NCBI GenBank assembly: GCA_026120035.1
Contig: JALRME010000010.1
Span: 434,001-498,000 of the forward strand
Length of the DNA stretch: 64,000 bases
DNA from: Coleophoma eucalyptorum
Taxonomy: Eukaryota; Ascomycota; Leotiomycetes; Helotiales; Dermateaceae
Reading direction: 5' to 3'
Under the pieces are notes generated by a model, which did not search any database, had not been told where the DNA came from, and saw only the letters and a list, made by a program, of their open reading frames with translations. The first letter of the stretch is position 1, and each line of letters opens with the position of its first letter. Made by a program: the position numbers and the translations under genes. Positions 32,755 to 44,395 of this stretch are shown here, piece by piece.

Positions 32755-34674
32755 ATGCCTCCTCTCAAATTCAAAGCTTGGACTGTTGACAGCTCAAGTA
32801 GCGACTCAAGTGATGAAGAGTCTATCTCGCGTGATCCTCCTCTCCTTAAGCGGTCAACAGAGGCCAGGTACGGAGGAGCACAGCAGGGTATTGCTAGCAG
32901 CCCTCATATACCGGATGTTGGTACTATGTCTCGTCAGAGTGCTGCAAATTTTCAATTGCCAAACTTACAGCCACATCAACACTCCAGCCTCTTCTATCTG
33001 TGCTTGATGGAAGGTCGTTGCAAGACCCAGGCTGCCAAGTCTATCAATTCAAATCGTTCACCGGATGACCAATTGCCTGAAGATCATCCAGAGGTATGCG
33101 ACCTTGCACAACACTTATTCTCAACGGCCTCCAGCCAGTTATTAAATGCTGGCGTCCTTCCAGCTGAGTTTGCTGGCCCTGAGTATGCAGATCTTCGAGC
33201 CGGTTATCTGGCAAGTTTTGATCAGGTCCTTAATAATGTTGCCACGAAAAGATCAATCAAAAGCGGCGACGAACAAGAAGAATCCCCGTCAGGTCTCGAG
33301 TTAGCGATCACCCGCCAGCCGACAACATATCTTGAGGCACCAAATGACCTCGAAGTCGCGCGGACACACAGAAATACAGCATCTCCATTCCAACTAGCGC
33401 TTAATTTTAACAATAGGATGTCAGAATCCATGACAGAATCGACTTTCACAACTAAGTATATTGGCAAGACGCTCTTAGGCAGGGGCGGTTTCGGATCCGT
33501 TGTCAAAGGACTCTACGTTCTCGACCAAACAGAATATGCAGTCAAGGCCATTCCTCTAGGCTATGCAGATCTTACCGAAGAGCAATTGCTCAATCAATCT
33601 ATAGCTCCTGCTGCTCTGTTGGAACTCCGAGCCATGGCTCGCTTAAACCATACGAACTTGGTCAGATATCATCATGCTTGGCTGGAGAGACCTGAGCTTG
33701 CGGACAGTGTTGCGAAATTATTGCTACTAGATGGGTAAGCTATATTAAACGTGTAAAATTGCTGTCTCTTGATACTGATTACTTCCAGGGAGAGCAAGAT
33801 CAGTATAGATGGGACAGATAATGACGAGGAAAGTTCAGACACGGATGCTGTATCTGATATGTTCGAACGCTTAGAATCCATTGAGCTTGGAAGCATAGGA
33901 AGTAATGCACACCAAGAGTTGATGAACCCATTGGAGCATGCGAAATTAAAGCAAAAGGAACGAAATAGACCTCCTGGGAAGCTGGACTGGACGCTATTTA
34001 TCAAAATGTCGCTTCACGATGGCTCATTGCAAGACTATCTTTCATCAGGAATTAAGCCTGTTAATGGAGTTAAACGAATGCACTGTTATCACAAGAAGAC
34101 AGCGGTAAAAATCCTCCAAGCCACGTTGGATGGCCTCGAGTATATTCACAGCCAGCGAATCATTCATCGGGATCTCAAGCCAGCAAACATTATGATCACC
34201 ATTCAGCATGGCAGTGTTCCACCATTCAGTCAAGGATTTGTTCTTCTCAACGACTGCGAGAAATGCTCTACAGAATCACAACAAAAAGTATACTTGACTC
34301 CACATATTGGAGATTTCGGTCTCTTGCATGAACATAAGCAAGGTAGTCTTGATAAGATATACAAGCCATCAGCCCTGTCACAGCTTTCTGAGCCGAGCCA
34401 TGTAGGAACAGCCCTCTACCGAGCCCCGCGAGCGCCACCGTGCCAAAAAGCGGACATATACAGTCTCGGTATTATCGCAATGGAAATGGTTTATAAGTTT
34501 GACACGAAGGCAGAGAGAGTCATAGTACTTTCTAACGTCCGCGGCCATGTCTTCCCAAAAGACTTCAAGGACGAGGAATGGAAAGAGGGAGTACGAAAGA
34601 TGACAGAACACAAGGTGGATGAACGGTGGGGGTGTACGGAGGTGCGAGAGTGGTTGAAGAGAATGGAGGCATAG
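32755..34674 (+). CDS. Protein kinase related to eIF2alpha kinases
   Basis: Two exons, 32755-33734 and 33789-34674, with a 54-base intron (GTAAGC to TTCCAG), give 621 residues. The N-terminal 230 residues are Ser-rich and unstructured-looking. The kinase domain starts at LLGRGGFGSVVKG (about 240), with the lysine in YAVKAIPL at about 264. The LVRYHHAWLERPE segment is a hallmark shared with GCN2, PERK and HRI kinases. A charged insert of about 90 residues separates the lobes, as in that family. HRDLKPANI and DFG (near 452 and 502) are intact. The usual APE motif reads APR. It may phosphorylate eIF2alpha or be a divergent fungal paralog; no His-tRNA synthetase or membrane domain is present. Confidence 0.72.
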
Positions 34675-35202
34675 GAGATGGACAAGGACTTATATATTTA
34701 GCGTAGCATAGCGGCGTCTAATCGGGCATTTGAAGGAGTACGGGAATACCATGGGAATCACGATTTTCAATGATTGGTCCTAACCCTGTTTGTGACTGAT
34801 TTCCATTAAATCTATAACCTTACTCTGCAACTCTTGACTTGAGAAATCTGACCACTGAGGTTTAATATACCAATCAAATATACAGAAAAAGTAGAATAAC
34901 TTACCTCATCTCAGTTGACCATGTCTTCGTCTTACGAATTGTCAAACTGTTCTGAGTAACCAAATCAAGTAGGTTGTGATGGGCAAGTGTGCTATTGCAA
35001 TATAGAGATAAATCAGCTCACAAAAATGATTGTGGACGCCAGACACTTTTTTCTTTGGAAGGTCAATCACTAGCCAGATTATAGTGTTTTAAGATGATAA
35101 AGATAGTCTTTGACAGTAGTATTTGTATGCTTGTAGTGTTGAGGTGGTAGCGGACAAAACACCAGCATGAGCCACAAAGAAGCCAGCATCGAAGTACAAG
35201 CC
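34675..35202. other. Convergent intergenic region between the kinase and EMW1
   Basis: 528 bases of 3' flanks from both sides, AT-rich. No gene is seen. Confidence 0.5.
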
Positions 35203-38091
35203 TTAAGCAGTCCCCTTCAATTCATCCAACCTCCCCTTTAACATCTCAAACTCTTCGGTGTCCTCCCAGGCACCCTTCGCCTTGCCTAAGATTCCTCTCA
35301 CAGCGCTTCTCGCCTTGCCCTTCCAACCCTTCTCCACCTCCGTCCCATCATCGCGTTCCATAGGTCCATAATTCTCGAGTGCAGAGACAAGACCATCAGT
35401 AGCGGTGGCGACTCCCTTCCAGGCTTCGACGTCCTCAAGCCATTTCTCGCCTTCGCTCTGTGTGGCCATGCGCCAGCACTTCTCTGCACAAGCCAATGCA
35501 CCAGCATAGTCGCGTCGATACATAGCCAGTTTCTCAATGAGGGCCCATAGTGCTGCACGTTTGGTTATTAAAGGCACGATCTCTGCATCAACCAGTTCAA
35601 TGGTAGCCCGAGCCAGACTTCCCCGTGGTGGAACCCAGATCCCTGCAACCATTTCGCCGCCGTCCCTGTCCCTCGTGATGACTTCCGTGATGAGAGCTCG
35701 GAGGACATCGATATCAACGGCTTCCTCACCAATATTGGGTCCGCGAATTCGCAGCACTGCGCGGAGGCCAAGCAAAATTTCAGGGAACGAAGGTGGTGAC
35801 ATTCGGCCCGCAATTGTGATGACGTTGTCCCAGATCTTCCAATTGTCGTGAGCAAGTGTTGCACCTCGCTTGAAAGCGCTGAGGGCTTGACGGAGGACAT
35901 CTTTGGGAGACGGTTGAGAGACTGGTAGTGCGACCTCTTCGTCATCAATCTCGTCAGAGATTGTGATGCCTTGGGCGTCTGCTTTTTGTAGGTGGATTAA
36001 CTCTGCATGTTTTGAGAGAAGGGCAGAGCCGAGATTATTGTAAGTCTTTGCATCCGTTTCATCAATCATGATGGATTGCTGGAAAGCAACAATTGCTCCA
36101 TCCCAGTTCCCAACTCGAAGATCGATATCTCCAAGTCGGTTCCAACTATCATCGTTCTGCCGGTTGACAACGGTGGCCTTCATGTATGCGTCCCGGGCAC
36201 TTTCCAAATCGCCTTGCTTGGTGTAGTACTCTCCCAAAGTTCGTTGAGCCCGAGCGTATCTGTTCTTTGAGATTACCCAGGCTCTCTTCCAACATTCGGG
36301 GTCTTGTTCCAGATCACCCAGTATACACCACAAGCGAGGTGAATGTGGTGGTGGAGGTGATCTCATCTCGCCATCCCACTGCTCATTAACGACCTCTTCA
36401 TCATCAATACCGTATTTATCCATCTCAGGACCCTTCGAAGAGTAGTAGAGCTGCCTCCGAACAATCTGTCGAGCCTTTTCTTCCTGATTAACCGAAAAGT
36501 AGCACAATGCAACTTCAGCCCAAAGTCGCAAGCGCTTGAAGATTTCCAGAGCGCTGACAAGACTACCAGCACTACTCCACGCATAAGCCAACTCTGTTTC
36601 TATCTCCCATCTTGTAGGAGAATGGAGAGGGTAAATATATTGGAGTCTTTCTGTCACAGGTGCAGATTCTTCGGCTTTGGCACGCGGTAGGAATGAGGTA
36701 ACTTGAATCTGAGGGACGCCATCGGTATTGGCTGCAGCAGTCTCCTCATTTTCGGTATCGGCAATAATTTGGTCAACGATGGCCTGCAACTGCAGCACAC
36801 TACGCTCCTGGGTTCTTGATCGATGTGACTCAATCCTGCTTCGTACCAGAAGAGCTTGGGTATAAATTTGCCAATTTGTTGGCTTGTCTGACAGCACGCG
36901 AACAGCATACGGCAGAATCTCTTCACTGTTGAGATTGTCTATTGGCGAATATGTGTCCTTAAGGGTAGCTTCCGTGAGCAGAATGATTTGATCCAGAGGC
37001 TTGAGTTGAGGTTGATTATCTGGAGTCATCTCAGCTAGCTCGGCTGGTAGAGATGACTGCTCGACCTTCTCGGAGGATGTTTTCGCAAATTGAATAGACT
37101 CAAACAACGTATCATCATTCAAATCAAGCGCGGTTGGAGCAGTGCCGTTTGTATTTTCCTGCTCACTTGTGGATGGCAAGCTCTCCTTCAATGTACTGAG
37201 GTTGCTTGATTCTCCAATGGCGGCATCTTCTTCCTTGCTTTTTGCTAACACGACAAGCTGCGACAGATCATTCTGCTGAAACTTTGTTCGCTTTCCCAGA
37301 GCACCAGTCAGAGCATAGCTGAAACCAGAAACCGTTTTAGCCATCTGAACATTCTCCTTTGCTTTAAAATCAAGGCCTTGCATGATATAGATCTGAGCCT
37401 TTTCCAGGTGGTACTGTACTTTAGCCTCAGTTGAAAAAGACGATTCAGAACTCATAATCTCCAGGTCTAAGTCCTTCAAGTCCTTCTCAATCTGGTTTTG
37501 CAAGAATATTGAGTCGCTGAGTTTTCCACCAGCCATTCCGGAGAGTAATCTCTGGTGGTAAGCATTTATCCGAACTCTCATCCATTTGCAATCTCTAAAA
37601 TTACCACCAACGATCCTTGGGAAGTAGTTGGCAAACACCATTCGAGCGAGGCAGAACACCTCAACATGAGGGATATATTGATAAACAGATACTCCATCAA
37701 TATCCAGGCTCTGGAGGCATTTATCCTTGAAGGATGCTACATCTCCGTCCGGTGTATATATATTGGTTAAGATAAGTGGTGGGCCCGTGACGTTTGCTTG
37801 GAGGAAAGCATCGAAGGCAGCGAGACCTGTAATGACAACTTGTATAGATTCAACATCGTTGTTTGTAAAGTCTCCTTCAGCGAAAAGAGATGGCTGTTGT
37901 TCTGGTGATAAATCCACAAATTGAGCGAGCTTCTGGAACAGTTTCTGAGAAGTGGCGTTCTTGAGGATCACCTTATAGTCTCCATTTAGATACGAAGCAA
38001 CTATATCCGAGAGCTCTGGGATCTCTTTCAGTGCGTCCAGCTGACAGAGGAGAGCATCCCAGCTATGGTTCTCAAGTTTCGACGACGCCAT
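35203..38091 (-). CDS. EMW1: TPR protein Emw1 (TTC27 family)
   Basis: Homolog of yeast Emw1, which is essential for cell-wall maintenance, and of animal TTC27. Single exon of 962 residues from ATG 38091 (MASSKLENHSWDALL). The frame extends further upstream but lacks plausible protein sequence there. The N-terminal half is helical with family-typical blocks such as WELHFCLA-like FCLARMVFANYFPRI and CKWMRVRINAYHQRLLS. The clearest TPR units lie around residues 630-720: RTLGEYYTKQGDLESARDAY, SWNRLGDIDLRVGNWDGAIV, and TYNNLGSALL. The segment ERLQYIYPLHSPTRWEIETE just before is also typical. The C-terminus has a charged tail. Confidence 0.86.
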   Translation of the reverse strand: MASSKLENHSWDALLCQLDALKEIPELSDIVASYLNGDYKVILKNATSQKLFQKLAQFVDLSPEQQPSLFAEGDFTNNDVESIQVVITGLAAFDAFLQANVTGPPLILTNIYTPDGDVASFKDKCLQSLDIDGVSVYQYIPHVEVFCLARMVFANYFPRIVGGNFRDCKWMRVRINAYHQRLLSGMAGGKLSDSIFLQNQIEKDLKDLDLEIMSSESSFSTEAKVQYHLEKAQIYIMQGLDFKAKENVQMAKTVSGFSYALTGALGKRTKFQQNDLSQLVVLAKSKEEDAAIGESSNLSTLKESLPSTSEQENTNGTAPTALDLNDDTLFESIQFAKTSSEKVEQSSLPAELAEMTPDNQPQLKPLDQIILLTEATLKDTYSPIDNLNSEEILPYAVRVLSDKPTNWQIYTQALLVRSRIESHRSRTQERSVLQLQAIVDQIIADTENEETAAANTDGVPQIQVTSFLPRAKAEESAPVTERLQYIYPLHSPTRWEIETELAYAWSSAGSLVSALEIFKRLRLWAEVALCYFSVNQEEKARQIVRRQLYYSSKGPEMDKYGIDDEEVVNEQWDGEMRSPPPPHSPRLWCILGDLEQDPECWKRAWVISKNRYARAQRTLGEYYTKQGDLESARDAYMKATVVNRQNDDSWNRLGDIDLRVGNWDGAIVAFQQSIMIDETDAKTYNNLGSALLSKHAELIHLQKADAQGITISDEIDDEEVALPVSQPSPKDVLRQALSAFKRGATLAHDNWKIWDNVITIAGRMSPPSFPEILLGLRAVLRIRGPNIGEEAVDIDVLRALITEVITRDRDGGEMVAGIWVPPRGSLARATIELVDAEIVPLITKRAALWALIEKLAMYRRDYAGALACAEKCWRMATQSEGEKWLEDVEAWKGVATATDGLVSALENYGPMERDDGTEVEKGWKGKARSAVRGILGKAKGAWEDTEEFEMLKGRLDELKGTA

Positions 38092-38432
38092 TTTCTTGGA
38101 TTTGTATGAGTCGTTTGTGGTGGTGAGAAAGAATTCGCTTGAAGAAATCTTGGAGTTGCTACATCCATGTGATTGGCCAAGAGAAGAAGTGGGTCTCTTC
38201 ACAGTACCTCACACCTCACAGTAAGCATTCCTCTACCTCAGCCATTCACTCACTCAGTTGCCTGTTTGTACTTTCAGCATCACTTATTGTTAAGACACGC
38301 TCTGGACAATGCTTATGCATTTACTATATGCTACATGTAAAGTACACCTCGTACGCAATACAAATGCCCTAAAGCATAATTAAGCAAACGCTCGCTCATG
38401 CTAAATTTTATTGTACACGCTCATATATTCAT
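38092..38432. other. Short intergenic region between EMW1 and the GYF gene
   Basis: 341 bases, containing the promoter of EMW1 and the 3' end of the GYF gene (both on the minus strand). AT-rich near 38320-38420. No gene is seen. Confidence 0.45.
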
Positions 38433-41400
38433 TCATTTCTTACCCTTCTTCTTGTTGGGTACGACCTTGAAGCCAGCAGTGGGCTCTTCCTTGGGAGGAC
38501 CCTTCTTGGCAACCTCACTCCAGCCCCCAGACTTTTCAGCAGCAGAAAAGCCGGATCCTGAGCCAACATTGGCAGGCTCCACAATACCCTTATCGGCAAG
38601 CTTGCGACGACGGATGAACTCTTCTGCAAATCGACGGCCATCAATCAACATGGATACAGAGTAGATACTCTCTGAGATAATAGCAACCTCGAGTGGGAAG
38701 GTCAAAAGCATCTGCACGAATTGATCAACTAGAACGTGTTAGCTTGGTCAACGTTCACGGAAAATTTAAGACTCACCATTCATCTCAGAGTTAAGGTCCT
38801 TCGCCAAAGCACTCTTAGCCCACTTGACCAGTTCTTCGTTTGCAGAAGCGACTGTGGTTTGACCGGTAGTCGTGGCACTACGGGCCACGGAAGCTGGGCG
38901 AGTAACACGAGCTGCGGTAGGGGTAATAACTCCAGCACTGCTAGCAGATCGTTGTGGTACGGGCGATGCAGCAGCAGGACCTGTAGGAACTTTGACTTTG
39001 CCACCAGCACCAACAGTAGACCAAGCTGGTCCAGGTACTGCAGCTGCCGTTTGCTTACTTGCAAGATCAGCATATCGCTTTCCTCCAGCCACAACACTAG
39101 GAGTGGCTGCTGCGACTGTGGAAGCAAGCTTCTGTTTCCTCAATTCTTCCTCGCGTTGAATGTCGGCCAAAGTCTTCTTTGACATTGTTGGAGTGCTGAC
39201 AGTAGGTGCCTTGGTAGCAGCTGGCTTAACCCACGCAGACGGAACAGAAGCAGGGGTTGCAGGTGAGCTACTGTTAGCCCATGTAGATGTCGTTGGCAAT
39301 CCTGGAGCAGGAGCTGCAGGCTGGGCAGTTAGTTGCTTCATCTCTTGTTCATGAAGAGCGCGGCGAGCAGCTGCTGCAATCTCCTCCGCCTTTGCGGCCT
39401 TCTTTGCCTCGGCTTCTTGGATTTCTTTGAGAGATGGGCCCTTAGATGCCTCGGTCTGTTCCTTAGCCCAAGGAGCAAGCGATGGAGTCACGCTAACAAC
39501 TTCAGGTGTCTCTGAACGGGATCGTGACTGGACGTTCAAGGCCTCTGGCAAGTTTGTGCGACTACGTTGCGCTGTAGGCGCGGGGAGAGGCGTAGTTGAC
39601 TGTGGTGGTGGTGGAAATGGCATGGGAAGGCTCGTGTTGACCTTGGCCCAAGGAGATTCTGGGGCCGGCGACTGCTTAGCAGAAGCAGCCTTCTGAACTT
39701 GTTGGGTCAAAGAAAGGACACTGGAGTCTGCAGCTTGTGCTGCCTCTCCCGCCTGTTCCTCGGAAGGCTCCTCAGAGGATTGTTGATCTGCCTGTTCAGG
39801 AATGTCTGCAGGCTCGCTCGCATTTGCGGCTTGCGCAGCTTCTTCCGCATCATGTTGTGCTCGCAGTTGTTCAAATTCTTGGAGACGAGCCTTAAAACCT
39901 TGGGGGTCGTTCTGGCGTTGGTCGTTGCTTGAAGTTTCGCTCTGTTGCCCGGTTGACTCAACGTATGGCTGAGGTGCTTGTTGAGTTTGGATATTTTGAG
40001 GAGGCTGTGGAACAGCGTTGAAAAGCTGCTGGCGATCTTGAAGACTTAATCGTGCAAGTTCATCCTCACGAAAGTTATCAAAAGGGAGACCGGCACCTTG
40101 GACTGGAGGCTGTCTTGGAGCATCATATGGGAATCCGACGCTCGTGAGTCCTGCTTGCGGAGGCATGCCAATAGGTGATGTCATGCTGCCAAAGCTAGGT
40201 TGACTCTGGAGACTGTGGATGCTGGATTGATGATGAAGTGCTGAAGGAAGACCACTCATTTGCATCTGCTTCATGTTCACTTGTTGCTGAGCCAAAAATT
40301 CACGTTGTCTAGCCATAAGATACTGCTCCTCTTGCTTGCGTCTTTCAAGGTTGTTCTGCTGTTCTGCAGTAAGGGTGGTGCCGAAACTTGGGAAGGCACC
40401 CGCGAATGGAGGCTGAACAGCACCAGGTTGAGCAGCAGCAGTCTGGGCCGATGAGAAAGAAGAAGCCGGCTGGGTTGTTGCAGGTCCATGCGGGATGCCA
40501 ATCTGAGGAACCAAGAAAGGCTCACGGGAGTTGCCAATGCGACGAATGAGCTGTCCTAGGGGTTCAAACTCAGCATCCTCAACCTTCTTGACCGACAAAT
40601 CAGCCGTGAAAAACGACGCCTTGTACCAGTCATGCATTTCCAATCCAGACCATGGGCCTTGGACCTGGCCTTGAGGGTCTAGGTAAACCCAACGCATACG
40701 GTCTGGCATAACCATCATGCGCTGCTGTGCAGTAGGCAATTGGTTTGACGCAGATTCAGATGGTGTTTGAGATTGTTGGAACCCTGACTGGCCTGGCCCG
40801 TTCATGTTGACTTGGTTCTGGAAAGCTGTGGTAGTCTGCGAGGGGACACTATCAGCTGAAGAGAACGGTCCTTGGCCACGGCCGCTATCATTTGATGAGA
40901 ACAGATCCTCGAGATGTCTAGGACCACGGACAGGGCTATCCGACTCTCTGGGAGTAAAGGCATTTCGACCGATTGCTCCAAAGCCTGCTCCTTGTCTCAT
41001 ATCGCCACTTTCGGAAGGCTCACTGTCATGGCCTTGCATTTGTGCCTGCATGGCGGCAGGAAAAAGTGAGCCCAACTTGCTACCACGACCGGTAGTATTA
41101 GGGCCTGAAGATCCAGGTCCAAATACACCACCCAGGCCACCTAGACTTGGGGATTGCAAATCACCCATGGGTCCAAACAGCGAGTTGCCGAAAGCGCTTG
41201 GGAATCCGGATCGACTTTGTGGGTCTGGAGTACCCATTGGATTTCCGCTTGCCGGCCAACCACCAAGTCCACCCAGAGAAGGAAGTCCGCCTAGGCTAGG
41301 AAACGCTCTGGAGCCGTTTACACTAGAGGTTTGACTACGATCACTACCATCAAAACCAGAATTTGGAAAGCCTCTAGCAAGATTGCTGAATGGATGGCCT

Positions 41401-43151
41401 CCATATTCAGGAATACCACCAAGACTCTGGACACGGCTTTGGAGAGATTCGGTCTCAAATCCACCTTCTTCACCCTCAATTCTCTCGCCGCGGTGATCCG
41501 GTGGGCTTCGGTATGGGTTTGTATCAGGGCTCAAAGGTTCATGGTCACCATGCTGACCGACAGGAGTCGGCTGGTTTTGGCCACGCAAATGGGATCCTGG
41601 AAATCCGGGCACTTCACTCATACCAAAATCACTGGAGTTGCCTTTGACAGGAGTATCTAGACCTTGGGTTCTACGGTTTGCAGGTGGACTCTCATCTTGA
41701 CCACCACCCAAAGCGGCACTTCCAGCAGGAGCAGAATCATCACCAAATGGATCAGTATCAGTTCGTGGTCGAGACCTCCAGGACTTTTCACCTAACTTGG
41801 CAGCTGTCTCCTCAGCATTCTTTTCTGGCATAAGATGAGCCAAACGGCTTTCTCCTCGGATACTTCCAAAAGGTGGCCGTTTCTCGTTTGGAGTTGGGGG
41901 AATGGACGAGGAACCTGGCAAAGCAAAACTCCCAAAAGTACCCATTGGGGACATCGCTCCAGTGGTGGGTCCAGCACCCCACGGAGAAGATGGTCCATTT
42001 CCTAGTGCACTACTTGTAGTGTTGCTGCGAAGGAGGGTTCCAAATGGCGTGTTTGGCTTGTTTTCATGCTCGTCCGGCCCCTCTCGATCCGCTACTTTCC
42101 TCGAAAAGAATGGAGAAGATTCGTCTCGTGGAAAGCGTCCAGTGCCCGCAGGAGAACCTAAGCCACCGGTGACCGAATCACTCGTCTCTCTGCGCCGAGT
42201 CCCTGGACGACTGGACGCCGGAGATGGCAAGCCAAAGTTGTTGCCCTGACCATGGGACAACGATGTTTTGCGTCCGTTCACATTTCCTGTCGCGTTCGCA
42301 TCCTTTGCGGCATTTTGTGGAGGAGGCTTCAAAGGAGAATTGATATCGCCAGTAAAGTCCTGTCCAAGTCAGCATTGTTCAGCTCGAGGTTTCAGATTAC
42401 CACCAACCTCCTTCTCTTGCGCTGTCATTTCCTGTAGGCTAATCGGACCAACATCGCCACTCATGGTCCAACACAAATCGGGACCACTTGTGTCTCTGGT
42501 ATCATTACTTTTGCCCCAGCCACGCCCATTAGTCCCATTTGAATGTCCAGGATCCCATTGATTTTCATAAAGTCGCCCGACTTCACCATTGGTGTTTTCT
42601 AATTGCGTGTAAATATCCAACAACTGGCTCTTTGAATAACGACTTCCGTTGGATGACTCGTATACTTGGCTTGGGTTTTCTACGCTTGGGGTTGGGAGTG
42701 GTGCTTCGTCTGAGGATTGAGGCTGGTTTTGCGGAGCTGTGGAGGAGCGGCGGAATAGAACACCATTCGAAGATTTGGTGTCTTTTCTTGACCTACGTAG
42801 AATTTTATTAGCCACTGATGCGCCTTCTATTCCTCAGGCAAGACAGCTGTTGCCCTCTGCTTCACAACCACTTGAGCATGCAGAAGTTCACGCCCCTTTA
42901 TCCAAAATGTTTCTGAATATATTCCACGAAACAAATACGGGGTAAGCCCCATTGCAGATGGAATAGCACATCTGAGGCGATTTTGAATAGTATGGATGTC
43001 CCAGTACAACGCCACTTCGCAGCATTCAACCTCGCAAAGGGAGAACGTACCAGTCCCCGCTCCCTCCATCACTTCTTCCACCCCGAGGTTGACGATTTGA
43101 ACCTTGGCCTGCCGCAGCAGAGGCAAAGCTCGATGGCATATGAGTAGGCAT
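38433..43151 (-). CDS. GYF-domain protein of the Smy2/Syh1 family
   Basis: Homolog of yeast Smy2/Syh1, which bind proline-rich partners through a GYF domain and act in mRNA control and vesicle traffic. Four exons: 43151-43051, 42792-42408, 42359-38777 and 38728-38433, giving 1454 residues. The first exon yields MPTHMPSSFASAAAGQG, a known family start, and is split from the rest by a 258-base intron (GTACGT to CTACGTAG). The second intron uses the rarer donor GTTGGT. The GYF domain lies near residues 716-770: WVYLDPQGQVQGPWSGLEMHD. Before it are Gly/Pro/Ser-rich repeats, and after it Gln-rich and Ala-rich coiled regions. The C-terminus ends KVVPNKKKGKK. Exon phases agree throughout. Confidence 0.9.
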
Positions 43152-44395
43152 GATTGAGATTGGGTTGCTGAATCTAGCAAACAGGAAAGGACCTGATGTA
43201 ATCTGTCGCGCAGGTCAATGGTATGACGCGAGATGTACGACAACAGAGGTGTTCGGGATTTCGATAGAGCTGGCAATAGGCAGATCGGGTTTAAAGATGC
43301 GCGTTTGTACTAAGTGTACGAGTGGATTAGGTAGATTCAAGACTTTGTAGACTCTGCGAGTGAAGAAAGAGTTGTCGAGATGTCAAATTCGAGCTTTCCA
43401 AAATGTCCTAAGCGAACTCGCTAGTTCCAGTCATACGCCATGCAGGCACACGCGAGATCCAATGCGATCCATCTTTCGACCTTCTCGAGTTCTATGGGCA
43501 GACAATGCTGGGGAGGACTTCGACCTTCTTCATTCCGAACTACTCTCTATTGCTCAGAACCTGCCCATTGCAGCATTTTCCTTGAGAAGAGGAGTGTCAG
43601 TATTGTTGAGACGCATCTGAAGTGATCACGCGTCCGGGACGCACCGAGGGCTGAGATCCCCAAGGTGAGCATGCAGGGGTTTGCTTGGACACGGCTATGA
43701 AATAAGGGGCTGAACAGCTCCAATTTGGTGAAAAGAGAGACATCATGTTCATCCGATACTGAGCACTTCTATTAGAGCTGCTAATATTCATGGCGTTCAA
43801 TGCTACAGCTCTTCTGAGCAAGTTTGGGAGAGATGTTTCCGGAAAAGTCTTTCTTCAGAGTTGATTGCATGATTCAAGCTGCTTGCTTCCATCATGCAAT
43901 GTCGTCGCAGATGTTGTCCAGCCTTCTTAAACCGGTATTGATCCTGTAGAGGTATGTTACAAATATAATTGTTGACTCGTAGCACCACACTTGTTAACTC
44001 GTCGCACGAGTGTGGTGCAACCAGTGTTGATTGAAGTTTAGTTGTGACTGCTTTATATGTCCTATTAGAGCAGTTTCTGCGAATGATATGGCTTTGGTAC
44101 CGCTGTGTGCAAGTATCGATAGACCTATTCATCACTAAGATAGTTTTGGTGGTCTATTTTGACATGAAGGAATGAAATAGTTTGTGCATACAAACACTAA
44201 GGAAGAGCCCCATGTTCCTTGACTTGCTTTTCAGCAAAAGTCATTTGCTGTTTGTATCCAAACGCCTATGAAATGCTTCAAACGAGCTCATCATTTTACT
44301 CAGTTGCCTTTCAACCCTTCTGCAATACTTTAACTATTCCACTTCATATCATTGCTGCCTTCAATATCTTGTGCCGACAGGGCCATCTCATCCTA
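43152..44395. other. Divergent upstream region of the GYF gene and the orphan protein
   Basis: About 1.2 kb. It contains a nested direct and inverted repeat at 43971-44018 (listed separately) and a weak plus-strand frame at 43360-43620. No gene is confirmed. Confidence 0.45.
43971..44018. repeat. Nested direct and inverted repeat
   Basis: GTTGACTCGTAGCAC (43971-43985) is repeated as GTTAACTCGTCGCAC (43993-44007) with two mismatches. Over it lies a perfect inverted repeat GCACCACACT / AGTGTGGTGC (43982-43991 and 44009-44018). Inside that is a smaller palindrome ACTCGT-CGC-ACGAGT. The two stems share bases, so they cannot form together. Confidence 0.85.

Noticed and set aside
42360..42407. GTAATC as the second donor in the GYF gene
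   Set aside because: It gives the wrong phase; GTTGGT six bases earlier keeps the frame and agrees with exon lengths.
42827..43276. 149-codon minus-strand frame
   Set aside because: Overlaps the first exon and first intron of the GYF gene in another frame; the GYF start MPTHMPSSFASAAAG with its splice site explains the region.
43360..43620. 86-codon plus-strand frame
   Set aside because: Some protein-like wording but no homolog, no splice context, and it sits in the GYF promoter region.
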